A stretch of DNA of 64,000 nt, taken from assembly GCA_019359075.1 (NCBI GenBank), contig JAHHIB010000006.1:1-64000 (forward strand), in the 5' to 3' direction. This document shows positions 43,607 through 56,054 of this stretch, in pieces. Positions within the stretch are counted from its first letter, which is position 1, and every line of letters begins with the position of its first letter. A model generated the notes under the pieces. It saw nothing but the letters and a program-made list of their open reading frames with translations. It was not told the origin of the DNA and made no database searches. The position numbers and the translations under genes were made by a program. The DNA is from Kalymmatonema hyalinum WJT4-NPBG1. GTDB taxonomy: Bacteria; Cyanobacteriota; Cyanobacteriia; Cyanobacteriales; Nostocaceae.

Positions 43607-43816
43607 TCAATCGTCCAACAAACTCATCAATGCTTGAAATTGCGGGTCTTGCAACTCTGATAATTGATGCTGTAACTTTGACAACTGACTCTGTAATGCT
43701 TGGGCTACGTAGAGCATATTAAATTCTTGTGCAATTTTTAGCTGATTTTCTTTGATTTTGATTTTTTGGAGCAGGTGGTTTTCAACGTGTGTTGAATCAT
43801 GATATTGAGCAATCAT
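43607..43816 (-). CDS. Small coiled-coil protein
   Basis: A 69-residue protein with GAGGTG upstream of its ATG. It is almost entirely helical and coiled-coil-like (LLQKIKIKENQLKIAQEFNM, then QALQSQLSKLQHQLSELQDP), with no recognised domain. It is divergent from the SNF2-like gene. The real product could be a small dimeric regulator; confidence is moderate because of its length. Confidence 0.45.
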   Translation of the reverse strand: MIAQYHDSTHVENHLLQKIKIKENQLKIAQEFNMLYVAQALQSQLSKLQHQLSELQDPQFQALMSLLDD

Positions 43817-43932
43817 AGTGGCACCTCTGTTGATAAATCAATGCACAAAGTTCGGTATTATTATTTAGAATTGATAACATAATTTTTGCAGCGATATTTA
43901 AAATCAGTATAAATAAATGCCTAATTATTACC

Positions 43933-44124
43933 ATGACCGATTTTCTTGCTGATACCTCAAAACTACAAACGCAACTCGTCCAGGCATACTATCAGCTACC
44001 TCCCCTAGACCAAAAGATTGTGCAATTATTTTCGGTAATTTATGAACCGATAAACAGAACTTCGTTCATGGCTTGTCTCAATCAAATCGGCATATTTGAT
44101 GAAAATAATAAACATGGCAGTTAA
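43933..44124 (+). pseudogene. 5' part of the SNF2-like gene, separated by a frameshift
   Basis: Encodes TDFLADTSKLQTQLVQAYYQ, LPPLDQKIVQLFSVIYEPIN, FMACLNQIGIFDENN before leaving frame at about 44105-44115. The overlapping frame at 44114 takes over with VNKTLSRHIDGLLEAGLLVQ, which reads as the direct continuation of the same helical N-terminal domain. No ribosome site precedes the downstream frame. The two pieces are therefore best seen as one gene with a one-base shift. Confidence 0.6.
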
Positions 44125-47100
44125 CAAAACTTTAAGTCGCCATATTGATGGATTGTTAGAAGCAGGCTTGCTAGTTCAGGAAAGCGGGCAAGGTCCTCAA
44201 TGCCATCCGCTACTAACAGAGATTGCGACCCGTGAGGCGGTACAAGCCGGACGATTTGAAATCCTAGCACTAGCTGTAGAGGAAAAGCTACCCATACGTA
44301 CTCATTGGCAAAATGGACCCCGGATTTTCCAGAGCGCTAGCCAATTTATCCGGGAAGTCCGCATTGGTCTCTACCGCCAAAACATCAATTTCATTAATAA
44401 ACAGATTGAAGACTATCATAAATACAGTCATAGTCAAGACAAGATATCTATAGATAAAATCTTTGAGCAAATCTGCAATAACCCATTCGATGCAGATTGG
44501 TTTCGCACCTTACCACAAGGATTATATGAAAGCGCCATATCTAGCATCCTCTTGAATGCAGCACTAAAATGTTCTCCCGCCGAAGAGGCGTTTGCGCTGC
44601 TCGAAGAAGAATGCTCTACTCCAGGAGGACATAGTTCAGATTATCTGCAACTGATTTTAACAGAACAACTGCTTCTACGAGGTTGTTTACAAGAAGCACA
44701 ACAGAGTAAGGAGCGTATATCCGATGAGTATCGAGATAACGCGGCTGTTTTTTGGGGCTGGCTGAACTTTCTGCAAGGTGAGAACGAGCAAGCCATCAAG
44801 TATTATACATATGCTCTCAAAGCCCTCAAGAAAGCCAAGGGGAAGCGCCAAGTATATTTCAACACTATGGGCGGTCTGTTTTTTATCTTGGCACTCTTAA
44901 AAGATGGTTCGCCTGAACGCCAGAGGGAAGCACAAGAATACGCCAGTCTGATTGCACGCCAGTCAGACCATTGGCTGAAATCTATTTATACACTGCTGAA
45001 AATCGTGCTGCAAGTCCAGCAGGGTGATATCTCCCAAAAAGAATTTTTAGTTAGCGCCCACATTGCGTCCCTTGAAGAACACAACAGCTTAGAAACACTG
45101 TTGTGTGCTTTATGCCTTTACTGGGTGGATGCTGACAGAGCAAAAAAGCGCTTACCCAAGTTGTTAGAACCGTTATATCAGCAAGCTATGGCGTCTGGTT
45201 ACCACTGGCTAGCAATGGAAAGTGCAGAACTCCTGTCCCGGATCAAACCGCGTAGCACCTACGATACACAAGCAGCGATATTGCGCGAAGATAGCGGCAT
45301 ACACACTATAGTGGACTTGATTCGACCGCAAGAACCTTGGGAGCTTTGCTTAAATGCACTGGCAAATCTACAGAAAGAAGGGCAAGCAGCGGCAAAAACT
45401 GAGACTCAACTGCGCTTGGCATGGTTTATTACTTTTTATTCCAGCAAATGTATCTTGCAACCGCGCGAGCAAAAGGTTAATGCCAAAGGGGAATGGAGTA
45501 AAGGTCGTCCTATAGCCCTCAAGCGTCTAAGTGAGAATTTGGCTGAGTTTGATTATCTCACGCCCCAGGATATGCGGGTATGTGCCTGCATTGAAACATT
45601 TACTTCCTATAATTATGGATATCACGGCAAAACAGAGTACACATTTAATGAAAAGGCAATATCTGCCTTGATTGGGCACCCATTGGTCTTTTGGGAAGAT
45701 TCACCGAACATCCGCGTGGAAATCGTTAAGGGAGAACCGGAACTCATTGTCAAAAAAGGGGAGCGCAATCGCTTAACTTTGGAATTTTCTCCGAAATTGG
45801 TAGAATCACAAAATATTTTGAATGTCAAGGAAACCCCAACTCGAATCAAGGTAATTGAAATTAATGCCGAACACCGACGCATAGCAGAGATTATCGGCAA
45901 GGAGAATCGGTTAAACGTACCAGCCACTGCCGAGAAGCAAGTTTTGGCAGCCATTAAAGCCGTTTCTGGAATCGTCACCGTGCATTCTGATATCGGTGGT
46001 GGTTTAGAAGGAGCAACAGAAGTACCAGCACAGACGATACTCCATATTCACCTGTTACCTGCTGGCGCTGGATTGAAAGTATCCCTTCTGTCTCGCCCCT
46101 TTGCCGAAGGAGGTCCCTATTACCGTCCTGGTACAGGTGGCGAAACTGTCATTGCAGAGATTGACGGCAAGCGTCTGCAAACCAGGCGCAATCTGCAACA
46201 AGAAAAGCAACTTGCCAATGCCGCTATAGCAGCCTGTCCCACTTTCACTCGGACTGAAGAACAAGATGGTGAATGGCTCATAGAACAGCCGGAGGACTGT
46301 TTAGAACTACTGCTCGAATTGCAAGCATTAGGGGATACCGTAGTGCTGGAATGGCCCCAAGGAGAAAAACTACGTGTCAAGCACCAAGCAGACCTCAAAG
46401 ATTTCCAGTTGTCGATTCAACGCCAGCAGGACTGGTTTGCTGCCACTGGCGAGTTGAAATTGGATAATGACCTTGTGCTGGATATGCAGCAACTATTAGA
46501 ACTATTGGATAAAACCCCAAGTCGTTTTATCCCCCTTGGTGACGGTCAATTTCTGGCTTTGACCCAAGCATTTCGCAAACGCCTCGATGAATTGCGGGCG
46601 TTTTCGGAAAAACATAGTAAGGGTATACGCTTTCACCCCTTGGCAACATTAGGGTTAGAAGATTTTGTCGAAGAGGTGGGCAAGGTGAAAGCAGACAAAC
46701 ACTGGAAGGCACATAAAGAGCGTTTGAAGGAGGTACAGAACTTGCAACCGGAACTCCCTTCTACGTTTCAAGCTTCCCTGCGTGACTACCAGATGGACGG
46801 GTTCAGATGGTTGGCGCGGTTGGCACACTGGGGTGTGGGAGCCTGCTTGGCAGACCAAATGGGACTGGGTAAGACGGTGCAGGCATTGGCTGTCATCCTT
46901 ACTCGTGCCCACTCCGGACCAACCCTAATTGTTGCCCCCACTTCAGTGTGCATGAATTGGGTGAGTGAGGCTTCTAGGTTCGCCCCTACTCTCAATATCG
47001 TGCAATTTGGTAGTGGCAATCGCCAACAATTGCTCGACGGCTTACAACCGTTTGATATGCTGATATGCAGCTATGGTCTGTTGCAGCAGGAAGAAGTATC

Positions 47101-48154
47101 CCAAATGCTGTCCCAGGTGCAGTGGCAAACGATTGTGCTTGACGAGGCACAAGCAATCAAAAATATGACCACCAAACGTTCCCAGGCAGCGATGAACCTC
47201 AAAGGTGGTTTCAAACTGATTACCACCGGGACTCCGATTGAGAACCACCTCGGCGAATTGTGGAATTTATTCCGCTTTATCAATCCTGGGCTACTGGGTT
47301 CATTTGAAAGCTTCAATCAACGCTTTGCTATCCCGATTGAGAAATTTCAGGACAAACAGGTACGCAGCAAACTGAAAAAACTTATTCAACCATTTCTGTT
47401 GCGACGCACGAAAAATCAGGTGCTAGAAGAGTTGCCGAATCGTACGGAAATCCTGTTGCACGTAGAGTTAAGTCGGGAGGAAATGGCGTTCTATGAAGCG
47501 TTGCGTCGCGAGGCAATATCCAAACTGACCGAAACTGAGGCAACTGCTGGTCACAAACACCTACAAGTGCTGGCAGAAATTATGAAACTGCGCCGTGCCT
47601 GTTGCAATGCCCGTTTGGTCATGCCTGACACTGAACTACCCAGCTCGAAGCTGCAACTCTTCGCTGAAGTTTTGGGTGAGCTACTGGAAAATCGTCATAA
47701 AGCTTTGGTGTTTAGTCAGTTTGTTGACCATTTGCATATTATCCGTGATTATCTGGATAAACAAGGTATTAATTATCAATATTTAGATGGTAGTACCCCA
47801 GCCGCAGAACGGAAAAAACGGGTGGATGCTTTTCAGGCAGGGTCAGGTGACGTATTTTTGATTAGCCTCAAGGCGGGGGGTACAGGACTTAATCTCACCG
47901 CTGCCGATTACGTCATCCACATGGATCCTTGGTGGAATCCCGCCGTAGAAGACCAAGCCTCAGACCGCGCCCATCGCATCGGTCAACAACGCCCGGTTAC
48001 TATCTATCGCCTAGTAGCGAAAGATACTATTGAGCAAAAAATTGTGGATTTGCATCATCATAAGCGAGATTTGGCTTCGAGCCTGCTTGAAGGTACTGAT
48101 ATTAGTGGCAAAATATCGACAGAAGCTTTACTGCAGTTGATTATCGAAAAATAA
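44096..48154 (+). CDS. Large SNF2-family DEAD-like helicase
   Basis: About 1350 residues. A ~900-residue N-terminal region of TPR-like helices and an uncharacterised beta-rich section precedes the SNF2 motor. Helicase motif I is ADQMGLGKTVQAL (GLGKT 923-927), motif II is VLDEAQAIKN (DEAQ), motif III TTGTPIENHLGELW, then the C-lobe with LVFSQFVDHL, SLKAGGTGLNLTAADYVIHM, and motif VI DRAHRIGQ. The motor is complete. Bacterial SNF2 proteins remodel nucleoprotein or RNA polymerase complexes; several function in phage defence (DISARM, for example), but no such partners sit here. The gene's first ~60 codons are in another frame (43933-44124), so the intact protein depends on a frameshift or the gene is damaged. 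Confidence 0.85.
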   Translation: MMKIINMAVNKTLSRHIDGLLEAGLLVQESGQGPQCHPLLTEIATREAVQAGRFEILALAVEEKLPIRTHWQNGPRIFQSASQFIREVRIGLYRQNINFINKQIEDYHKYSHSQDKISIDKIFEQICNNPFDADWFRTLPQGLYESAISSILLNAALKCSPAEEAFALLEEECSTPGGHSSDYLQLILTEQLLLRGCLQEAQQSKERISDEYRDNAAVFWGWLNFLQGENEQAIKYYTYALKALKKAKGKRQVYFNTMGGLFFILALLKDGSPERQREAQEYASLIARQSDHWLKSIYTLLKIVLQVQQGDISQKEFLVSAHIASLEEHNSLETLLCALCLYWVDADRAKKRLPKLLEPLYQQAMASGYHWLAMESAELLSRIKPRSTYDTQAAILREDSGIHTIVDLIRPQEPWELCLNALANLQKEGQAAAKTETQLRLAWFITFYSSKCILQPREQKVNAKGEWSKGRPIALKRLSENLAEFDYLTPQDMRVCACIETFTSYNYGYHGKTEYTFNEKAISALIGHPLVFWEDSPNIRVEIVKGEPELIVKKGERNRLTLEFSPKLVESQNILNVKETPTRIKVIEINAEHRRIAEIIGKENRLNVPATAEKQVLAAIKAVSGIVTVHSDIGGGLEGATEVPAQTILHIHLLPAGAGLKVSLLSRPFAEGGPYYRPGTGGETVIAEIDGKRLQTRRNLQQEKQLANAAIAACPTFTRTEEQDGEWLIEQPEDCLELLLELQALGDTVVLEWPQGEKLRVKHQADLKDFQLSIQRQQDWFAATGELKLDNDLVLDMQQLLELLDKTPSRFIPLGDGQFLALTQAFRKRLDELRAFSEKHSKGIRFHPLATLGLEDFVEEVGKVKADKHWKAHKERLKEVQNLQPELPSTFQASLRDYQMDGFRWLARLAHWGVGACLADQMGLGKTVQALAVILTRAHSGPTLIVAPTSVCMNWVSEASRFAPTLNIVQFGSGNRQQLLDGLQPFDMLICSYGLLQQEEVSQMLSQVQWQTIVLDEAQAIKNMTTKRSQAAMNLKGGFKLITTGTPIENHLGELWNLFRFINPGLLGSFESFNQRFAIPIEKFQDKQVRSKLKKLIQPFLLRRTKNQVLEELPNRTEILLHVELSREEMAFYEALRREAISKLTETEATAGHKHLQVLAEIMKLRRACCNARLVMPDTELPSSKLQLFAEVLGELLENRHKALVFSQFVDHLHIIRDYLDKQGINYQYLDGSTPAAERKKRVDAFQAGSGDVFLISLKAGGTGLNLTAADYVIHMDPWWNPAVEDQASDRAHRIGQQRPVTIYRLVAKDTIEQKIVDLHHHKRDLASSLLEGTDISGKISTEALLQLIIEK

Positions 48155-48175
48155 GCTTCCCCAATCTGCTTAATT

Positions 48176-48352
48176 ATTGCTGCTATGGGGGGAACCTGGA
48201 TGGTGTTGGTTTATGGATTTGGTGGTCTGCGGGATTATAATGGCTGCTTATCTTTCCATCCGAGATTGCCTAAAACCATCAAACGCCTGCAGTTCCCCTT
48301 AACTATTCTCGGGCAGCGGTTGGAAAGTATCAGAAATTTTACGAGAAATTAG
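48176..48352 (+). pseudogene. C-terminal fragment of a GH65 glycoside phosphorylase
   Basis: The frame reads AAMGGTWMVLVYGFGGLRDY, NGCLSFHPRLPKTI, LQFPLTILGQRL and then a stop. The GFGG.RD.NG.LSF.PRLP pattern is the conserved C-terminal region of GH65 (maltose, trehalose or kojibiose phosphorylases). Only about 58 codons remain, and no catalytic domain precedes it. It sits directly between the SNF2-like gene and a transposon-end-like repeat. Confidence 0.6.
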
Positions 48353-48504
48353 ATTGGATAGTTTTGAAATGGGTTGTGTAGATTAAAAAATTAGGAGTGT
48401 GCGCCGAATTGCATTTTGGGGAAACCGAAGCTAGGTGGTCATCTACGTCACTTTATTTAACGATATTGCTGCTAAATAACAGGCGATGCGGAAGCCGCCG
48501 CTGC

Positions 48505-51262
<2,758 letters not shown>

Positions 51263-51583
51263 TGGGGAAGATGTTGTCTTCATCCTGGGGAGTTAAACAA
51301 AAGATGAAAGCTAGGAAGGCGGCCCAATCAGGGTCGCTTTCTCAGAAGCAAAAAGTAATTACATGAGACAATTTCATAATGTTGTCAATAGCTAAAGATC
51401 ATGTATATGTTTCAATCAAATAAATGACGCAGAGACGATGTATTGCTTGCTGCTAGAAAATTAGCCCGCGCCTCGAGACAGTTTAATCAAAAGTGCTAGT
51501 ACCCACGTGCAACGAATGCAAAAAGCATTGATTCAAATGAATCTACACCTACATAAAAGTTAGGGGAGTGGCTCAAAGAAAAG
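51263..51583. other. Intergenic stretch after rph, no gene seen
   Basis: About 320 bp. It has an inverted pair GACAA / TTGTC around 51363-51383 and no coding frame or obvious intrinsic terminator. Confidence 0.35.
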
Positions 51584-52399
51584 CTAAATACTTTTAACCC
51601 AGGCTGAATATCGTTGATTGACACTCTTCCTAACATAACCAGCCTCAGAACAAGCGGCAGCAAGCGCGCCTCTAAGTGCCAGTTTATTAATAACATTGGG
51701 TAACTGCTTTTTTAACTCTTGCAGTGCTAACCATTCTATGATTGTGGAATCGGCTGTTGCAACAAGCGTTGTCGCTGCCAATAGTTGCGGTGTAGTCGCG
51801 TGTCTTGTTTTTACTTCCCACAAGGGTTTGCTAGTGTCTAAGTAGAACTGTTCTGTAAACTTGTGCAACATAGTCGCGAACTCTTGTTTACGGATTAGCC
51901 AACCCCAACCTCCACAGGGTATACGCTTCCCGTCTCGTTGGTGAGCTTTTGCAATTAGCAATACTACACTACCAAAGTCGAAGGCTAATCCAGTGTTAAT
52001 TGCCCATAATGATTTGCGTGGTGGTGACAAAGTGAATTTATAGATATCACTGTTTGAGGATGATGGTTCTAACCGTATGTGGAACTTACGTGCATCAAAT
52101 ACCCAAAGCAAATGACCAACGCTCGTGTAGAATTGCTCACGCTTGCGGATGTCCTCAGTACTGATGCTACTGTGCTGGAACTCGACTATGAGCTTGCTGC
52201 CGTCTGGCTGCGGTAAGCACAAGTCTGCCCTATGCTTGTGCCTACCATTACACATAACGACTTCACGGTACTCCAGAGCAAACATCTCTTGCCAGCTTAA
52301 ATGCCATTGAGTCATAAAGCCTTGTGGTAGAGTAGCAAACAGCTGTAACAAACGCATGAATCTTACCCCACATTCGTGCAAGCGAAGGTAGGGTTGCAA
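51584..52399 (-). CDS. CoiA-like competence nuclease-domain protein
   Basis: A 271-residue protein. Residues about 57-110 read HRADLCLPQPDGSKLIVEFQ, HSSISTEDIRKREQFY, then LLWVFDARKF, the CoiA pattern with PD-(D/E)XK-type residues (Asp of RADL, Glu-x-Gln of EFQHS). The first ~30 residues (LRLHECGVRFMRLLQLFATL) do not belong to the family core and the start is uncertain. CoiA proteins are tied to DNA uptake and recombination. The C-terminal region (NKLALRGALAAACSEAGYVR) is helical. Whether it is a full CoiA or a domain-swapped relative cannot be told. Confidence 0.65.
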   Translation of the reverse strand: MQPYLRLHECGVRFMRLLQLFATLPQGFMTQWHLSWQEMFALEYREVVMCNGRHKHRADLCLPQPDGSKLIVEFQHSSISTEDIRKREQFYTSVGHLLWVFDARKFHIRLEPSSSNSDIYKFTLSPPRKSLWAINTGLAFDFGSVVLLIAKAHQRDGKRIPCGGWGWLIRKQEFATMLHKFTEQFYLDTSKPLWEVKTRHATTPQLLAATTLVATADSTIIEWLALQELKKQLPNVINKLALRGALAAACSEAGYVRKSVNQRYSAWVKSI

Positions 52400-52580
52400 G
52401 GACGATATTTTTTGGTCAAGATATCTTAAATACTAGATTGGCTTTTTCTAACCAAAAAAGTCAAGCGTTGTCGTAAGGAAAAAACCATCAATTGCGGAAC
52501 TTGTCATCTGCTAGCTAGCTTATCGCTCACCATTTAAAGCAGTCAATTCGTCAGGAAGCCACGCAGTGCGAACACACTTC

Positions 52581-52670
52581 TATCAGTTACCAGTTACCAG
52601 TTACCAGTTATCAGCTACCAGCCTTTCCGTTCACTGCGGCTGGCGGCTGGTACTGCGGCTGGTACTGTTT
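52581..52670. repeat. Heptanucleotide tandem repeat (STRR) and GGCTGG repeat
   Basis: 52581-52620 is a near-tandem array of the 7-mer CAGTTAC/CAGTTAT/CAGCTAC, the short tandemly repeated repetitive sequence class known from heterocystous cyanobacteria. It is followed at about 52637-52670 by a second repeated unit GCGGCTGGTACT. It lies in the gap upstream of the CoiA-like gene. Confidence 0.75.
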
Positions 52671-52688
52671 TAATTGAGTATTCAAGGG

Positions 52689-54308
52689 TCACTCGTCTTG
52701 AATTCCACTTTGGATTTCTATAGCATCAGCAATCGGTCGCTCTCCAGTGGAGTCAGATGGACGGTTAATCAGCTGCTGATTAATAGTTATGGTTGTGGAA
52801 CCACCACCATCAAGGTTAACAGCATCTGTTGCTCCGAGCGATCGCATAATCCGGGCGCTTTCTTCAAAAGAAGCCCCCACACTCCATCCTGGCTGACGAC
52901 CGTCAACTGTTACTAAAAGCAGCTTTCCTGTTGCTGTAATACCAGCTAATGTCCGAGGGTTGCGTCGTACCCCAAATCTGTAGTAAAATTCTGGATTATC
53001 CTGCCAGTGAAATCCTTCAGTAAAGGCAGTTATCTTAATTTTTCCATTGCGTAGCAAACCAGGACCACCATTAATCACTCCCAGAGTTTCTTCAATTGGC
53101 AGTTCCTCTTCATCAGCTAGAACACGAGCTTTAATGTCAATCTTTGTCCCTGGTTGTGCTTCGGTTTGTAACCATTGGACGGCATCACCTGTGGCTGATA
53201 GAACTGAGCCATTGCTTGGAATCTGACCTCCCCGAGAAACGCGAAATTCAATAACCTGACCTGATGCATCAAGAACAACTTCGGCTCCCTCTCCTGGCTC
53301 TGTGGTTTGCCCAAAAGCTGGTGTAAATTGAATCAGTTCGCTGCTATCTGTACAGGTAAAGTCATGCTTGGGGTTTTCGGTAGGCACATCTCCACCGACA
53401 CCGCCGCAACCTCGAATCAAACCTGGTTTACGATTTAACCCATCAACGGAGCGTGTTGCACCGGAGTCTGCTGTCACAGTCACTTCAGAGGAAAGAGCAG
53501 CTACACGCGCATTTTTCCCAGAACCTGAAGGGAGAATTAGGCTTGTTCTGCCATTAACTGCCTCACTCACCAGTTTTCCGCCAATAATAGAAATACCTGC
53601 TAAGTCACCAGGGGTGCCATCCGAAGCTCCAATGACAAAATATCCTCCGTTCACTGCTGCTAAAGCTTTGGTGCGAAGAGCAAGTTGTGTCAAAGGTTCG
53701 TTACCAGGGACAATTCCAGTAGCAAGTGCGGGAGCAAGTTCTCCTTGAAACTGAGCCGGGTCTATCTCAAGTACATTCACCACCCACGGACCTGTTGTTT
53801 TTCCCCCATCCTCACCTGTGTTCACAACTCTAAGTCCTGCATATCCAGCAGCTGTTAGTTGTTTTTGTAAATCAGTGGCATCAGCTTCAGTAGTGAAATT
53901 ACCGACACGAACTAAATAACCAAGCGGACCAATATCTGGATCATCTGCTGCTCGTTGCAATATCGGTTCAACACGAGGCTGATATCCTTGAGCTACTAAT
54001 GATTTCGCAACAGCTTGAGCCTCTTGGAAAGTTGCTTTGAATGTGACATCGACTGTATAGGAGTCACGCTCCGACTTCTCGCCTCTAGTAATAACCGTGT
54101 GGACAACCCCTGGCGCTATTGAATTAGATACCCGTGATTCACTCAAATTGGACTGACCAAGAGGAAGTGAGTTTGAATAGCCTTCGCCCGTCTGCTTTGA
54201 TTTAGGGTGAGCATTGCCAACAAGTGGTTCGACGACTGTCAGGAGCAAAGTGGGTATTGCTAAGTACAAAGTTGTTATCTTAACTCGGAGACGGGCTTTT
54301 GAGTACAT
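52689..54308 (-). CDS. Secreted SPOR-like/phosphodiester glycosidase (NAGPA) protein
   Basis: A 539-residue protein with an N-terminal signal (VKITTLYLAIPTLLLTVVEP). Residues about 85-170 contain two related stretches (FKATFQEAQAVAKSLVAQGY; VRVGNFTTEADATDLQKQLT) that read as SPOR-like peptidoglycan-binding repeats. The rest is a phosphodiester glycosidase (NAGPA/DUF2233) domain: KALAAVNGGYFVIG, NPRTLAGITATGKLLLVTVD, GRQPGWSVGA, and ATDAVNLDGGGSTTI. These enzymes cleave sugar phosphodiesters; the substrate may be a cell-wall or extracellular polymer. The length is typical of cyanobacterial members. Gene and signals look intact. Confidence 0.8.
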   Translation of the reverse strand: MYSKARLRVKITTLYLAIPTLLLTVVEPLVGNAHPKSKQTGEGYSNSLPLGQSNLSESRVSNSIAPGVVHTVITRGEKSERDSYTVDVTFKATFQEAQAVAKSLVAQGYQPRVEPILQRAADDPDIGPLGYLVRVGNFTTEADATDLQKQLTAAGYAGLRVVNTGEDGGKTTGPWVVNVLEIDPAQFQGELAPALATGIVPGNEPLTQLALRTKALAAVNGGYFVIGASDGTPGDLAGISIIGGKLVSEAVNGRTSLILPSGSGKNARVAALSSEVTVTADSGATRSVDGLNRKPGLIRGCGGVGGDVPTENPKHDFTCTDSSELIQFTPAFGQTTEPGEGAEVVLDASGQVIEFRVSRGGQIPSNGSVLSATGDAVQWLQTEAQPGTKIDIKARVLADEEELPIEETLGVINGGPGLLRNGKIKITAFTEGFHWQDNPEFYYRFGVRRNPRTLAGITATGKLLLVTVDGRQPGWSVGASFEESARIMRSLGATDAVNLDGGGSTTITINQQLINRPSDSTGERPIADAIEIQSGIQDE

Positions 54309-54971
54309 TAGTTACCCCTTTAACCAAATGGTGAAATCTGTTATGAGTACTCTTAGTTGTCACAACCTGAAAGTGTTTGAGTGCGTAAATAGCACGCAGG
54401 AGCAGATATTGTGATTAACATCAAAATAATGGCTAAAATTTAATGAATGGTTAATAGTTAGTTGTGTGCAATTAAATATTCGGTTAAGCAAACTATAGTG
54501 AGTAGATGTTTGCGTTGCAGAGATATAGGATAAATCGTTTATCCGAATCACCTAACTCTACCTACTTTACTTATAGAACAAAGTTTAACTAGTGGACTAG
54601 TGGTGGTATTCTTTCTTACTCACCAAAATTGTAAGCCTCACTACCAAGAAGGTTTTTGAAATCAAATATTTTAACGTTTTATTCATCGTTATTGACAAAT
54701 AAATTGTCGCTCTACAATTCCCAAAAATCCTTCATTTGTTCTAATGTCCTTTGGATAATTTTTATACTACAAATTTTAACTATTGATGTTGCTTATGTTT
54801 TTTGAGAGACTGCTTATTGTTAGAATAACTTTTTAGACAAAGAAAGAACAAACTGCTGTAGCTGGTTTAATGAAAGGATGAGTGGGTCTTGTTTGCTTGT
54901 CTACCCACTTCATACAGCAGTTTGGGTTCGGTACTTTCCCTTGCTAATTTCCCTATATGGAGACTTCCGTC
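54309..54971. other. Long divergent intergenic region
   Basis: About 660 bp between the NAGPA gene and the DUF5996 gene. It is AT-rich without a supported gene. It has a short direct repetition ACTAGTGG (near 54588-54604). The promoters for both divergent genes must be here but cannot be placed. Confidence 0.35.
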
Positions 54972-55910
54972 ATGGCAGAACGTGATCATGGTACGCTTAC
55001 CGATACTACCTGGCCCAGTCTGCCTCTTACAGAATGGCAAGATACCTATGCAACACTACATATGTGGACTCAGATTATCGGCAAGATTCGTCTGGTGCTG
55101 GCTGCCAAACTTAACCATTGGTGGCACTCTACTCTGTATGTAACGCCACGTGGTCTAACGACCTCTTCAATTCCCTACGGAACACGCACCTTTGAAATTA
55201 GCTTTGACTTTCTCGAACATCATCTACAAATCCAGACCAATGATGGCATCACTCGCAGAATCGCGCTTGTTTCTCGTTCCGTAGCAGACTTTTACCACAA
55301 TGTGATGAATGTACTAGGCGAGATTGGCATTTACGTTCGGATTTGGACAATGCCGCAAGAAGTCGCACAGCCAATCCCCTTTGAGCAGGATGACAAATAT
55401 AGAACTTATGATGCAGAGTATGCACAACGGTTATGGCGTATTCTTGTGCAAGTAGACCGGGTGATGACAGAATTCCGCTCGCGTTTTCTTGGTAAATCCA
55501 GCCCTGTGCATTTTTTCTGGGGCAGCTTTGACCTCGCCATGACCCGTTTTTCTGGACGTCGCGCTCCAGAGCATCCGGGTGGGGTTCCTAATATGGCAGA
55601 TTGGGTAACACGAGAGGCGTACTCCCATGAAGTTAGCAGTTGTGGCTTCTGGCCTGGTGGCGGGACAGTGGAAGAACCTGTTTTTTACTCCTACGCCTAC
55701 CCTGAACCGGAGGGATTCCGAGTTTACCCCGTTCATCCAAAGGAGGCGTTCTACGATTTGCAGATGCAAGAGTTCATCCTGCCTTATGAAGCAGTGCGAC
55801 GGGCTGATAATCCGGATGCAGTACTGCTCGCTTTTTTGCAAAGCACTTACGATGCAGCTGCTAATTTAGGAAATTGGGACCGAGCAGCGTTGGAACGCAC
55901 CTCAATTTGA
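54972..55910 (+). CDS. DUF5996 family protein
   Basis: Start chosen at the ATG at 54972 (MAERDHGTLT), with GGAG at 54961-54964 upstream; an in-frame ATG at 54957 has no such site. 312 residues. Family text includes TLHMWTQIIGKIRLVLAAKL, HWWHSTLYVTPRGLTTSSIP, FEISFDFLEHHLQI, FFWGSFDLAMTRFSGRRAPE and SHEVSSCGFWPGG, all DUF5996. The function is unknown; the conserved His, Trp and Asp residues suggest an enzyme. It stands near a glutathione S-transferase gene on the same strand (144 bp gap). Confidence 0.75.
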   Translation: MAERDHGTLTDTTWPSLPLTEWQDTYATLHMWTQIIGKIRLVLAAKLNHWWHSTLYVTPRGLTTSSIPYGTRTFEISFDFLEHHLQIQTNDGITRRIALVSRSVADFYHNVMNVLGEIGIYVRIWTMPQEVAQPIPFEQDDKYRTYDAEYAQRLWRILVQVDRVMTEFRSRFLGKSSPVHFFWGSFDLAMTRFSGRRAPEHPGGVPNMADWVTREAYSHEVSSCGFWPGGGTVEEPVFYSYAYPEPEGFRVYPVHPKEAFYDLQMQEFILPYEAVRRADNPDAVLLAFLQSTYDAAANLGNWDRAALERTSI

Positions 55911-56054
55911 CAAACCGGCGTTGGGGATACCAACGCCAAAGTGAAAGTGTAGAGTATTAGCTTTGAGGTGTAGAAGGGGCAGATATCCTGCTTTGTTTAT
56001 CGAACAAGGCAAAAGTTAAAAGTTAAAAGGCACCTAATCACAGAGGAACGTTTT

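Noticed and set aside
46055-47316. Several antisense ORFs in the SNF2-like gene
   Set aside because: Their positions mirror conserved helicase codons; no motifs of their own.
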